From: Pseudoalteromonas sp. GCY
GTDB taxonomy: Bacteria > Pseudomonadota > Gammaproteobacteria > Enterobacterales > Alteromonadaceae
Direction: 5' to 3'
Assembly: GCF_016695175.1 (NCBI RefSeq)
Contig: NZ_CP068022.1
Coordinates: forward strand, 730,001 to 794,000
Length of the DNA: 64,000 bases
Of the stretch, positions 53,321-62,643 are shown piece by piece (the first letter of the stretch is position 1; each line of letters starts with the position of its first letter). The translations under genes and the position numbers were made by a program. The notes below the pieces were generated by a model. The model did no database searches. It saw only the letters and a list, made by a program, of their open reading frames with translations, and was not told the DNA's origin.

Positions 53321-53731
53321 CTACTTTAAACTATTTTGGCAAAGCCCATCTAAGATTGGACAGTTTGCATTTTCGTCACCGCTACAGTTATCCGACAACT
53401 GCTTTAAGGTTTCACGCATCTGTTGTAGTTCATTGATTTTATGTTCAATCTCATTCAAGTGATGCTGCGCTATCGATTTGACTTCACGACTAGTGCGGTC
53501 TGGGTTTTGTAACAAATCGAGTAAAGACTGGATCTGCGCAATAGGAAACCCCAGTTTTCGTGCTTGTTTTATCACACCTAGCAATTGTAATTGTTGCGAG
53601 TCGTACAGCCGGTAACCCGCTTCACTTCGTTTGCTGCACTTTAGTAGCCCGCTTGCTTCATAATGGCGGATCATCTTTGCAGAGAGTCCAGTACGCTGCG
53701 CGGCTTCGCCGATTGTGATCAGTTTTTCCAT
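53321..53731 (-). CDS. cueR: Copper-responsive MerR-family regulator CueR
   Basis: A 136-residue MerR-type activator. The helix-turn-helix is ITIGEAAQRTGLSAKMIRHYEASGLL (given as ITIGEAAQRTGLSAKMIRHY, residues 4-23, then EASGLL). A dimer helix follows, and the C-terminal metal loop reads NCSGDENANCPILDGLC, matching the CueR Cys-x7-Cys (CSGDENANC) that binds a single Cu(I) linearly. Start ATG 53731, behind AAAGGAG; the longer frame lacks support. It follows copA by 5 bp in one transcript, so CueR is produced under its own control. Its likely targets are the three TTGACCTTACC promoters in this window. Confidence 0.93.
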   Translation of the reverse strand: MEKLITIGEAAQRTGLSAKMIRHYEASGLLKCSKRSEAGYRLYDSQQLQLLGVIKQARKLGFPIAQIQSLLDLLQNPDRTSREVKSIAQHHLNEIEHKINELQQMRETLKQLSDNCSGDENANCPILDGLCQNSLK

Positions 53732-53736
53732 GACGT

Positions 53737-56115
53737 TTACTCCTTTGGTTGCCAACGTTGCAATAACAACGCATTGCTAATGACTAGTAAACTACTGGCC
53801 GCCATCGCCGCACCTGCAAAAATAGGGTTAAGGTAACCCAGTGCTGCCAATGGAATGCCAATGACATTAAAGATAAATGCCCAAAATAGATTTTGCTTGA
53901 TTTTGCGATAGGTTAATTTTGCCATCGCTAAAGCAGATGCCACTAAGCTTGGCTCGCCACGCATCAGCGTCATTGCCGACGCGCTTACCGCCACTTCCGT
54001 ACCGGTAGCCATTGCGATACCCAGATCAGCCTGTGCAAGCGCAGGGGCGTCATTTATCCCATCGCCTACCATTGCTACACAGTAACCTTGCTGTTGGGCA
54101 TTAGCAATATACTCAGCTTTGTGCTCTGGCAGTACTTGCGCCTTATAATCGTCCAGTTCCAGCAATTTAGCATTGTACTGTGCACTACTTTGGCTGTCTC
54201 CGGTCAACATTGCAACTTTAATTCCCTGCTGCTTAAGCTGTTTGACCGCCGTAAAGGCATGAGCTTTAAGCTCGTCAGTAAAGTAGAATAGCGCCAAAAA
54301 CTCGCAGCTCAGTTCACTATTTTGGCTCACTAACCAAGATAAAGAAGCGCCCGGTATTTCTTCTGGTAGCGCAGACAAGGTTAAGCCTAACTCCTGCATC
54401 CAAAAACCGCTCCCCAAATAGACTGTTTTATCTTGGTATTGTGCCTTGACGCCTCTACCCGCAACCACTTTAAAGTCGCTTACAGGAAGTAACGACAATT
54501 GCTTTTCTTGTGCTTTATTGACCACAGCCTTGGCAAGCGGATGTTCACTATATTGCTGTAACGATGCTGCAAGCTGTAATACATCATCTTGATGATACGT
54601 AAAGGTGTGCATATTGCTAAGCTCTGGTTTGCCCACCGTAAGCGTGCCCGTTTTATCAAAAATGACCATATTGATGGCGGTTGCTTGCTCCAATGCACCA
54701 GCATCTTTTACTAAGATCCCATAGCGCGCGGCAGTGCCAGTACCTGCCATAATCGCGGCAGGTGTTGCTAAACCAAGCGCACACGGGCAAGCAATAACGA
54801 GAACAGCCACCGCATTAAGAATACCAGTTGGCCAATCTCCAGTGCTGAGCCCCCATGCAAAAAACGTAAAGAGCGCAATCACCAATACCGCTGGTACAAA
54901 TACCGCACTCACTTTATCCACCAACGCTTGTACTGGTGCTTTCGCGCCTTGTGCTTGTTCTACCAAACGAATAATTTTGGCCAAAGTTGATTCCGCGCCA
55001 ACACTGGTTGCATCCACTTCAAGCACGCCATCAAGATTCACCGAACCACCAGTAACTTTATCTGTTTGTGCTTTATAAACAGGCACGCTTTCACCGCTAA
55101 TAAGCGCTTCATCTACCTGTGAGTGACCCTCAACTACAACGCCGTCAACCGGTATACGCTCACCAGGTTTGATCAGTAGTCGTTCGCCGCTTTTTACTGC
55201 CGCAGCTGGGACTTCTTGCCAACTGTTATCACGCCAGACCATAGCCGATGTTGGCCTTAAGCTTTCAAGCGCTTTAAGAGCGCTGGTTGTACGCCGCTTG
55301 GCTCGGTGTTCAAGATACTTACCCAACAGTACCAAACTCAACACGGCACTGCTGCTTTCAAAGTATAAATGTGGAGCGCCATGCTCACCGCTGAATGTCC
55401 ACCACAAATAAAGCGACAGGCCATACGCTGCACTGGTGCCGATGGCCACCAGTAAATCCATATTCCCCGTCCCCGCTTTTATTGCTCCCCATCCGGCACG
55501 ATAAAAGCGCGCACCAAAATAAAACTGAACAGGCGTGGCCAGTGCCCATTGCATCCACGCCGGGAGCATCCAGTTTTGGTTAAACAGCATGGCAAACATG
55601 GGTAACACCATAGGTAGAGTGAGCGTCAGTGACGCCACTGCTGGGAACCAATCGGCGCGATAAAAGGGAGTTGCTGCCACTTGTTCGTTTGACTCATCCG
55701 AGTCTGCTTGTGGCTGTACCACAGTGTAACCAGCATCATTGAGCTTGGCTTCTATTTCAGCGAACGGTAACTCTGCCACTAAAGTTAAGGTTAGCTTTTC
55801 GGTCGCTAAATTGACCTCAGCCTTAATTACCTGAGGTAATGCTTGCGCCGCCTTTTCAACTCGGCTCACACAAGACGCGCAAGTCATGCCTTTAACTTGA
55901 TATTGCACTTCACTGGTATTGATCTTATAGCCGGCATCTTTTACCGCATTCACCAACGCCGACACTTCCGCACTGCCCTCTACCGTCACAGCTTCCAATG
56001 CTAAGTTAACACTGGCGCTGACAACGCCAGACACTTTCTCTAAGGCTTTCTCAACTCGGCCAACGCACGAGGCGCATGTCATGCCCGAAACATTAAATTT
56101 TATTACCTTGTCCAT
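53737..56115 (-). CDS. copA: Copper-exporting P1B-type ATPase CopA
   Basis: A 792-residue Cu+ efflux ATPase of the inner membrane. Two N-terminal heavy-metal domains (about 5-70 and 72-138) each carry GMTCASC. About eight helices follow, with the ion-binding CPC in VIACPCALGLATPAA. The phosphorylation Asp is in IFDKTGTLT, the nucleotide-domain His in YSEHPLAKAVV, and the hinge GDGINDAPALAQADLG is present. I start at ATG 56115, behind GGAG and 30 bp after the predicted transcript start; the longer frame is leaderless. It shares a transcript with cueR and has a CueR-type promoter. Confidence 0.95.
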   Translation of the reverse strand: MDKVIKFNVSGMTCASCVGRVEKALEKVSGVVSASVNLALEAVTVEGSAEVSALVNAVKDAGYKINTSEVQYQVKGMTCASCVSRVEKAAQALPQVIKAEVNLATEKLTLTLVAELPFAEIEAKLNDAGYTVVQPQADSDESNEQVAATPFYRADWFPAVASLTLTLPMVLPMFAMLFNQNWMLPAWMQWALATPVQFYFGARFYRAGWGAIKAGTGNMDLLVAIGTSAAYGLSLYLWWTFSGEHGAPHLYFESSSAVLSLVLLGKYLEHRAKRRTTSALKALESLRPTSAMVWRDNSWQEVPAAAVKSGERLLIKPGERIPVDGVVVEGHSQVDEALISGESVPVYKAQTDKVTGGSVNLDGVLEVDATSVGAESTLAKIIRLVEQAQGAKAPVQALVDKVSAVFVPAVLVIALFTFFAWGLSTGDWPTGILNAVAVLVIACPCALGLATPAAIMAGTGTAARYGILVKDAGALEQATAINMVIFDKTGTLTVGKPELSNMHTFTYHQDDVLQLAASLQQYSEHPLAKAVVNKAQEKQLSLLPVSDFKVVAGRGVKAQYQDKTVYLGSGFWMQELGLTLSALPEEIPGASLSWLVSQNSELSCEFLALFYFTDELKAHAFTAVKQLKQQGIKVAMLTGDSQSSAQYNAKLLELDDYKAQVLPEHKAEYIANAQQQGYCVAMVGDGINDAPALAQADLGIAMATGTEVAVSASAMTLMRGEPSLVASALAMAKLTYRKIKQNLFWAFIFNVIGIPLAALGYLNPIFAGAAMAASSLLVISNALLLQRWQPKE

Positions 56116-56151
56116 TTCTATCTCCGCAAACGCGTTCATTCTCATTGTTGG

Positions 56152-56182
56152 ACACTAACCCTTACCCTCATGGTAAGGTCAA
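56152..56182 (-). promoter_or_regulatory. CueR-type promoter of copA-cueR
   Basis: On the minus strand: TTGACC (56177-56182), 19 bp, TAGTGT (56152-56157). The spacer holds a near-perfect dyad, ACCTTACC and GGTAAGGGT, the classic CueR operator. Predicted transcript start about 56145. Confidence 0.85.
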
Positions 56183-56239
56183 ACAAAATTGTTCATTCAT
56201 CTAACAGAAGAAAAAGGAGTTTTCATAGTTAAATAGTAG

Positions 56240-56270
56240 TTGACCTTACCATCAAGGGAAGCTTCACAGT
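56240..56270 (+). promoter_or_regulatory. CueR-type promoter of the copper-chaperone gene
   Basis: TTGACC (56240-56245), 19 bp, CACAGT (56265-56270), with ACCTTACC and a weaker right half GGGAAGCT. It shares its first 11 bases and spacing with the copA promoter and the enzyme-cluster promoter. Confidence 0.8.
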
Positions 56271-56298
56271 GCAAACTCTTTAATTCACAAAGGAAATA

Positions 56299-56514
56299 AT
56301 GATGTTAAGACTAAGAGTAGAAAAAATGGTCTGTGGTCACTGTGTAAAAGCAATCACAGAAGCGATGCAGGCGGCTGATAGCCAAGCGCAAGTGAATGTC
56401 CGCCTAGATGATAAAATCGTTGAAATTTCAAGCACCAAAGGAGAAGGCGACGTTATCGCTATTATTCGTAATGCAGGCTATAGCGCAGAACTCATCAACG
56501 AAAGCTTTGCCTAA
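56299..56514 (+). CDS. Heavy-metal-associated copper chaperone (CopZ-like)
   Basis: A 71-residue single HMA (ferredoxin-like) domain: LRVEKMVCGHCVKAITEAM with the Cu(I)-binding CGHC (CxxC), and the usual DVIAIIRNAGYSAE ending. The length is that of CopZ-type chaperones, which hand Cu(I) to CopA and to CueR. It has its own CueR-type promoter and an AAAGGA ribosome site, divergent from copA. Which partner it serves is inferred from context. Confidence 0.88.
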   Translation: MMLRLRVEKMVCGHCVKAITEAMQAADSQAQVNVRLDDKIVEISSTKGEGDVIAIIRNAGYSAELINESFA

Positions 56515-56544
56515 CTCCCAGAAGTTATCAATCCAAGTCGACCC

Positions 56545-56572
56545 AAACCACTTTGCCCTAGTAAGGTGGTTT
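56545..56572 (+). terminator. Hairpin after the copper-chaperone gene
   Basis: AAACCAC (56545-56551) pairs with GTGGTTT (56566-56572); inner CTT/AAG pairing extends it with a bulge. It lies 30 bases past the stop codon. No long T-tract follows. Confidence 0.5.
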
Positions 56573-56747
56573 ATCCACTCACTTCCACCTTCATTGCCTC
56601 TCGCACTTGTTTTATACAGCTCACGTTAATAAACGCTCACAATAATTCACACTTTGACAAAGCGCAGACAATGCGGAACAATTACGCCGTTTGTATTAGA
56701 TAAAATCAATACAACTGCGACTAAAGGAATAATTTAAGGACAACACA

Positions 56748-57773
56748 ATGAGCTTTATCGGCGCCGGTGCAGGCAACGAAGCCCAGAGCGTGCAATACAA
56801 TGTCGACGCGCAAACTGCCAAATTACGAACCTCAGGTTCTGCTTCTTGGCGACACAACAATCCAGCCTTACTGCCATTAAATATTAGTGCAAAGCGAAAT
56901 CAAGCGCTTGGACAAGCCTATCGTATTGCAATATTTCCCGACCGTGCTGCGGGAGAGCAAGCCTTTTTAGAAGAAATCGAAAGAGCCAAATACGGCGATT
57001 TTACCTTAGGCCAAATGGTCAATGCGTTTATTCCTGACTACATCATCGACCCACCACAATGGGATGAACAAAACCAAACGGCTGTTCTACCGCATCTTGA
57101 GCCAATAACGGGAATGGATGTTAACCTGCCAATTAGCGACCCACAAGCATTTTTAGACTTGGTAACCCTTAAACTGGGTTGGCAAGTAGGAACTGAGAGT
57201 GATGTTGCCAGAGATTTTGAAGCCGAAGCCAGACAAGCGTCTATCGTGTCAAACGCGAACGTTCTCATTAACGGTAGAACCGCTGTGCATAGCGGCAGCG
57301 GCGGTGTGTTAAGCACAGTAGACGTTTGTTTGACTAAGATAGGCAAAGTGGTTGTGCCTATTCCTTATGGCAACATCGCCCGCTCATCAGACGCCGCAAG
57401 CGTTGCCAGCTCCGTAAAAATTCAAGGTAACGGTGCGGCCAATATCAAGTCTAACTTTTCAAAAAGTACGGGAGATCAACCCGGTAATAAAAAAGGTATC
57501 GCTAGTCGAACATTGGGTAAAAAAGCGGAGTTTCTGCAAGGCAGCTTTGATGTTTACATCGAGGGAAAACCGGCGGTTAGACAAGGAGATTTAATGGTAT
57601 CTAATAATAAAAATACGCCCCCCGCACCATTGAACCAGCCCGGTGGTGCGACTCCTGCAGGCCTTGATGTTGTGCTTGGCGCAGAGCCACTAAGCCAAGC
57701 CGGTACGAATAAGATCAATATAAAAGTGTCGGGCAGTAGTAAACCTAGCGATGAAGAGGTGAAGATAGGATGA
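56748..57773 (+). CDS. PAAR-like (DUF4150) type VI secretion carrier protein
   Basis: A 341-residue protein. The N-terminal part (about 30-140) resembles phage P5-like/lysozyme-associated domains (SWRHNNPALLPL, then YRIAIFPDRAAGEQAFLEEI and YGDFTLGQMVNAFIPDY). The C-terminal DUF4150 PAAR-like domain (about 165-290) has VDVCLTKIGKVVVPIPYGNI, NIKSNFSKSTGDQPGNKKG and VYIEGKPAVRQGDLM. PAAR proteins sharpen the type VI spike and bind effectors. Its stop overlaps the toxin gene by four bases (ATGA), so it is the probable loader for the large protein that follows. A signal peptide is absent, as expected. Confidence 0.85.
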   Translation: MSFIGAGAGNEAQSVQYNVDAQTAKLRTSGSASWRHNNPALLPLNISAKRNQALGQAYRIAIFPDRAAGEQAFLEEIERAKYGDFTLGQMVNAFIPDYIIDPPQWDEQNQTAVLPHLEPITGMDVNLPISDPQAFLDLVTLKLGWQVGTESDVARDFEAEARQASIVSNANVLINGRTAVHSGSGGVLSTVDVCLTKIGKVVVPIPYGNIARSSDAASVASSVKIQGNGAANIKSNFSKSTGDQPGNKKGIASRTLGKKAEFLQGSFDVYIEGKPAVRQGDLMVSNNKNTPPAPLNQPGGATPAGLDVVLGAEPLSQAGTNKINIKVSGSSKPSDEEVKIG

Positions 57774-60700
57774 GCCACACTTTACCAACCAAAACCAATG
57801 CTAACGGTAATTTTAGAGAACTTGTTTTTGAGGGCTATGCAAGCGACAAAGAAGTGGTGTCTTTGATGCTCAAAGACACCTCGGTTGATGGCACAAAAGA
57901 AGGCTATTATAAGGTCCCCCTTTACACTTCAAACACGGTAGACCAACAAAGCAGCGATGCCGACATTGAGCTGGTGCACATTTATCCATTTTTATACGAC
58001 ACGCCAGAGCAGCAACTACAATCGGCCTCTCCGGTAACCAGTGGATTTATCTATATTTATGTCGATGGCTTTTTATGGCGTGAACTACAAGTTATCGAAC
58101 CTGAAGACTTTGACGCTCCGGCGCTATTCTCAGATGTGAATTTGTATTGGCAAAAAGGTTTTTTAAGTTGGAAAAAGTCGGCCAATAAACCTAACTCACG
58201 ACCGCAAGGCACGCGTGCAGCAACCTGTAAGCCAACCAGCAGCATTCTCGTCCCGCATAAACTAAATGGCAACGAAGTAAGCGTAGAAATCGCATGGTCT
58301 GAAGTGCAGTGGTCATGGGAGCAGATCTTGTTGTTTGGCGGGTTTAATGAACAGGATCCGCGCTTAAATACCGGCACACCACTCGCTGACGAAGAAAGAC
58401 ATTGCCCCGCCCCAGGAGATGCAGCAGCGCTCAGAGCACAGCGCATGACTAAGCTGGATAACTTAGGGCAATTTGCCACAGGCTATAACGACCAAGGCAA
58501 AGTAGTTAACACCCCGACACTTCATCAAAAACTGCACCTTCCAGAGCGCGATAAAATCGCCCAAGTGCCGATTTTTGACGGGATCCATATGGCTCGATAT
58601 TTCATGTCACAAATTCAAGATCTCACCACGGATATTCAGCACTTACTCAATAAATTATCAGGGTTAGATAGTGCAACCGGTGAAATTGATCTGCAACAAC
58701 AAGCTAAATATGAGCTCGCCAGCTTTATGGTACAGGTTTTTTACCATCAAGCCGATTCGATTTTAGATAAAGACATTGAAATTCAAAGCAGTGGAGAGAA
58801 GCTTGTAGAGTCAGATGAAGACGCGGTCGATTTTGCCAATAAATTAAAAGACTGGCGCACTTCTCATTTAGAGGAAGATAAATTCTTTAAGTTTTTGGAA
58901 GAAAAGGCCTTCCAAAAACTTGCTCGCCGCATTGCAGAAATCTCTGACGAACTAGTCGAGTTCTTAAACCAAGAATCTCTTAGTGCAGGTTTTACTGAAT
59001 GCTTCAAAGACTATGCCTACCAATCAGATCTGAGGTTCTTTGAAGCATACGACTTGGTCACCGATGTATTTCTCGCGTTAAAGCCTCACCCAGCCGCACC
59101 GCTTGCACACCTTAATACAGACAAAGAGTTTTGGCATGAGTTAAGTTCAGGCTATCAGGGGCAAGATTTTATCCTGCAATGTCTGGGTCAACACCCAACA
59201 AAACCAGCTAAGCAAATCACCCAATTTTTGTTTCCAAAGCCCACAGGCGACAAACTACACGACTACGAAAAAGCGGAATATGATCGCTTTGCATTGCCTT
59301 TAACTAGCGCCAAAATACAAAAGATCCATGATCAAGAAGCCGTTTTGCCACAAGAAGAGAGTGAGCAAATGGGGCGCCGCCTCTCCCAAGTGATTATGGG
59401 TTTAGCAGGCAGTTTATTCGAAATTCCAGAGGCCGCTTATAACCTCTCTACACATCCGGGGACGCTTGGGGAACAAAAGGCCCAAACTCGTGAGGCAATG
59501 GATGCAACACAACATGAGATAGCGCAGTCAGAACAAGCCCTTATCAACGCTGAAAGAGAAAAAGCAAAAGCATTTAAAGAGTTACAAGAAAAGCGTGCTG
59601 AATATGAGTATAAGAAGAGTGTGCTTGAAAACTTAACAGAGCAAGAACGTGGAATGAGCAAAGCGCAGCTTGATCAACAATTAGAGCTGGAGCGTGCGCG
59701 TCTACGAGAGTTAGAGGCTAAATTTGCTAAAGCAAAAGTTGCCGTCAGTCGCTCTAGAAAACAGGTCAACTCTTTTGTGAAGGTAAATAATGCTTGGAAG
59801 AAGTATCCGTTTGCAAAGCTCATTGATGCAAAAGCGGATGTGTTGCAACCTTTGATGCGCTTGGTCGATATCTCAGCACCGGGGTACTTAGTTGAAGTAG
59901 AAATGAGAGTGCAGGATTACCTCAACGGGAATTTTCCTGAAGGGTATATGCCACTTGATCCTCAGTCTCGAAAATTGGCTGCAGAGAAGCAAATTAAAGA
60001 ACTCAACCAAATTATTCGCGGCAGTAATAAACGCAAAATAGACGTTGGATATAGAGGCTCTAAGCTCAAACTATCGTTAGAAGACGTACTAAATTTAAAC
60101 AAACGACTTGAATTTCTAACCCAGTCTCTCAATCAAGCGGAAACCATCACAACGATAGAAAGTAAAAACAAAACCATTGCATATTTGATAAAAATTACGG
60201 GTGCTGATGTCTCAGCCAAGTCAGCAGAATCAACAGCCCAAGCAATATATGATACGGCTGTAGAAGAGGCAAAACAGTATGCAACAGAGTTAGATAATCA
60301 ACATGCAACACTTAAAAAGTTATCTGATAGGCTCGCAAACTTACAAAAATGGCAAAATGCGGCTGTTACGGAGTCTGTATCTGGGCAGTCATTAAAGGGA
60401 GGAATGGCGGGTATACTCGGTATTGTATATATCTTTGAAGTCGCTAACTTTCGACAAGCCTTTTTGAATTGGGATATTAGTGGAGATAGAAAACTTGTTG
60501 ACTTCATGGGTAGTATTGCTGATCTAGCAGCGATTCATTTCTCTACTCTCTCAATGGTCACAGAGATGAAAGTTGGGTTACCTAGCCTGCGCCAATATCA
60601 AGAATTTCAACAGTACAAAATGGCGAAAGGAAATCTCAGCGCCGTTCGTAAGTTTGGTCCTGAGTTTGCAAAAAAAGCAAACATCATTACATGGACAGCT

Positions 60701-61678
60701 AGATTAAACCTCCTAGCATCTGCATATAGTGCCGGGTTGTCAGGCTTTGATGCCTATTACGCGTTTAAGCGCGGAGATTCTGGTGCCGCTGCAGGCCTTA
60801 GTATTGCAACTGCAGGCTTTGTCGCGCTAGCAGTTGAAACCGCGCCAACCATACTTGCCACGATTACCAGAGGCGTTATTTTAAACCCCATGAGTAAACT
60901 GGGCTATGTAGGACTCATTCTGGTAGTACTTGGATACGGTATTTATTATCTATTACGCGATGAACCACTAGAAGCTTGGATTAAAGCGTGCCCTTGGGGC
61001 AGTGACGCATATGGTGGTGGCGAGCGTGATTGGTTTGGTGACAACCCCTATTACTGCTGGAAGACAAACCCTGAATATGCACTTCATAGTCTCTATGATC
61101 AGTTATTTTCTCCAAAAATATTTAGTGACGTATCTGTTGTACAATTACACACTCCCTCTCGGATATATGACAAGGTAACGTCCAAAGGCAAGTTCCAAGT
61201 TGCAAAGTTTAATGTGCAAATTCCAGGTCATATTCCAGAATCAGAGCTTGGTTACTTAGACATTCAGCTAGACATTCGCCCACTATTAGCTGGAAAACCT
61301 TGGAGCTCGTTAATTGCTGTTGCACCCACGGGACAAGCTCAAACAACATTGGATTACTTTTGGAAAAATACCAATATCATCGTTAATCCTAGTTTAACGG
61401 GTTTAATTATTGAATTTGAAGAAAGTGCACTTTATCCCTATTTTGATAAATTCAATCATTCTAAAATTCAAATCAGAATGCGGTGTCGAAAATATCCTAG
61501 AGGCAAAGGAGCAACAATATACTCAGGTTCATCTCAAGAGTTAAGGTTACCTGCGTCAGAAAGAGACGAAGAAGGAAAGGTAGAAAAGCCAGATCTTTGG
61601 GCTGAGCAAGTCATTAACGTCGAAATCGAAGATTATGGCATGAGCCCTGCGGGCGTGTTGCAGCGAATCCTAAATTAA
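57770..61678 (+). CDS. VasX/BTH_I2691-like type VI secretion effector, 1302 aa
   Basis: A large soluble-to-membrane effector. The N-terminal VasX-like region (about 60-120; VHIYPFLYDTPEQQLQ, VTSGFIYIYVDGFLWRELQV) precedes a helical body. A long coiled coil lies at about 572-670 (Glu/Lys/Ala-rich heptads). Three to four hydrophobic segments follow near 875-893, 979-1000, 1007-1038 and 1043-1062, the usual place for pore formation in VasX-type toxins. The last 240 residues are beta-rich. Pore formation is inferred from the layout. It is translated with the PAAR-like gene and followed by likely immunity genes. Confidence 0.82.
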   Translation: MSHTLPTKTNANGNFRELVFEGYASDKEVVSLMLKDTSVDGTKEGYYKVPLYTSNTVDQQSSDADIELVHIYPFLYDTPEQQLQSASPVTSGFIYIYVDGFLWRELQVIEPEDFDAPALFSDVNLYWQKGFLSWKKSANKPNSRPQGTRAATCKPTSSILVPHKLNGNEVSVEIAWSEVQWSWEQILLFGGFNEQDPRLNTGTPLADEERHCPAPGDAAALRAQRMTKLDNLGQFATGYNDQGKVVNTPTLHQKLHLPERDKIAQVPIFDGIHMARYFMSQIQDLTTDIQHLLNKLSGLDSATGEIDLQQQAKYELASFMVQVFYHQADSILDKDIEIQSSGEKLVESDEDAVDFANKLKDWRTSHLEEDKFFKFLEEKAFQKLARRIAEISDELVEFLNQESLSAGFTECFKDYAYQSDLRFFEAYDLVTDVFLALKPHPAAPLAHLNTDKEFWHELSSGYQGQDFILQCLGQHPTKPAKQITQFLFPKPTGDKLHDYEKAEYDRFALPLTSAKIQKIHDQEAVLPQEESEQMGRRLSQVIMGLAGSLFEIPEAAYNLSTHPGTLGEQKAQTREAMDATQHEIAQSEQALINAEREKAKAFKELQEKRAEYEYKKSVLENLTEQERGMSKAQLDQQLELERARLRELEAKFAKAKVAVSRSRKQVNSFVKVNNAWKKYPFAKLIDAKADVLQPLMRLVDISAPGYLVEVEMRVQDYLNGNFPEGYMPLDPQSRKLAAEKQIKELNQIIRGSNKRKIDVGYRGSKLKLSLEDVLNLNKRLEFLTQSLNQAETITTIESKNKTIAYLIKITGADVSAKSAESTAQAIYDTAVEEAKQYATELDNQHATLKKLSDRLANLQKWQNAAVTESVSGQSLKGGMAGILGIVYIFEVANFRQAFLNWDISGDRKLVDFMGSIADLAAIHFSTLSMVTEMKVGLPSLRQYQEFQQYKMAKGNLSAVRKFGPEFAKKANIITWTARLNLLASAYSAGLSGFDAYYAFKRGDSGAAAGLSIATAGFVALAVETAPTILATITRGVILNPMSKLGYVGLILVVLGYGIYYLLRDEPLEAWIKACPWGSDAYGGGERDWFGDNPYYCWKTNPEYALHSLYDQLFSPKIFSDVSVVQLHTPSRIYDKVTSKGKFQVAKFNVQIPGHIPESELGYLDIQLDIRPLLAGKPWSSLIAVAPTGQAQTTLDYFWKNTNIIVNPSLTGLIIEFEESALYPYFDKFNHSKIQIRMRCRKYPRGKGATIYSGSSQELRLPASERDEEGKVEKPDLWAEQVINVEIEDYGMSPAGVLQRILN

Positions 61679-61691
61679 CTAAAGGCTACCC

Positions 61692-62633
61692 ATGAGAGAC
61701 AAGTTAAAATCTAATCAATCAGCTCTTGCTTTTATAGCAATTTTGGTAAAAAAAATTGTTGAAAAGGTGATGGAAACTGAGGGTAAAAAGGAGACGCAAA
61801 CGTTAACTCCTCAAGCGCCTGTAGATAAGGTAGTGCATGATCGGCCAATAGAAGAAACACCGCTGCTAAAAATAGAGGACTCGATACCACGAGACTTTAA
61901 AATTAGTAAAGGCATGCAAAAAGTGGCTGTAAATAGTAAAGCAGACTTTGTCTTGCAAGATAATAACGTGCTCTCATCGAACCAACGTATCGCATTAGGC
62001 GGAGCTGAATTTGCGCGAGCTGGGAAACTTGCGAATGTCGTTTTTGCTTATATGGCCTCAATATTTGCGCTTGTTTGTCTCCCCGTATACCTGAAAGAGT
62101 CTGAGCCTCATATCCTTTACCTTATGATTGGGTTAGTGGTGTTTGCAAGCTTCGTTTTTTATCGAGTTCATAGAATTAAACACCATACATCTGAAGTGCT
62201 ACGGGTCGACTTCTTCCGAAATACAGGCCTTGTCACTTTTCCCATTGGCAATAACGAAGGAAGCTTCTCGTTAACACTTGATGAAGTTGAACTATATATT
62301 GTAAAGGTCTCATCGGGTAAAGGTGTGAGGCATAACCTAGCGTTTTTAGCCCCACTGCGATACCCAAAAACACTTAAGCGCCAGACACTTTATTCAACCG
62401 ATTGGGAGCCAAAGGATATGGACAGCAGCGTGCAGCTGTGGAGTGAAATACACCGTTTTATGGATACCACTCAGCCCATACCAAGTTCGTTTTATAGAGG
62501 TTGGCAAGAAACGATAGAAAGCCCCTATCTTGACCACGAAGACCATATTCAAATATTAGGTGAAGATTTAGTAAAGCAAGCCCCCTTTTATGACCTAAAA
62601 AATAACCGTCCGTTAGATAAAGTGTTTTGGTAG
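61692..62633 (+). CDS. Two-helix membrane protein, likely immunity protein (DUF6708-like)
   Basis: 313 residues, with a Lys-rich N-terminus (KKIVEKVMETEG), a motif RPIEETPLLKIEDSIPR, two adjacent helices (about 118-133 and 140-157) and a C-terminal cytoplasmic domain (RVDFFRNTGLVTFPIGNNEG, SEIHRFMDTTQPIPSSFY, ending LDKVFW). The arrangement (14 bp after the toxin, a second paralogue directly behind) fits an immunity protein that neutralises a membrane-active toxin. The family name is from recall and not verified. The 3' end of the gene is nearly identical to that of the next gene. Confidence 0.75.
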   Translation: MRDKLKSNQSALAFIAILVKKIVEKVMETEGKKETQTLTPQAPVDKVVHDRPIEETPLLKIEDSIPRDFKISKGMQKVAVNSKADFVLQDNNVLSSNQRIALGGAEFARAGKLANVVFAYMASIFALVCLPVYLKESEPHILYLMIGLVVFASFVFYRVHRIKHHTSEVLRVDFFRNTGLVTFPIGNNEGSFSLTLDEVELYIVKVSSGKGVRHNLAFLAPLRYPKTLKRQTLYSTDWEPKDMDSSVQLWSEIHRFMDTTQPIPSSFYRGWQETIESPYLDHEDHIQILGEDLVKQAPFYDLKNNRPLDKVFW

Positions 62634-62643
62634 CAATAACATA

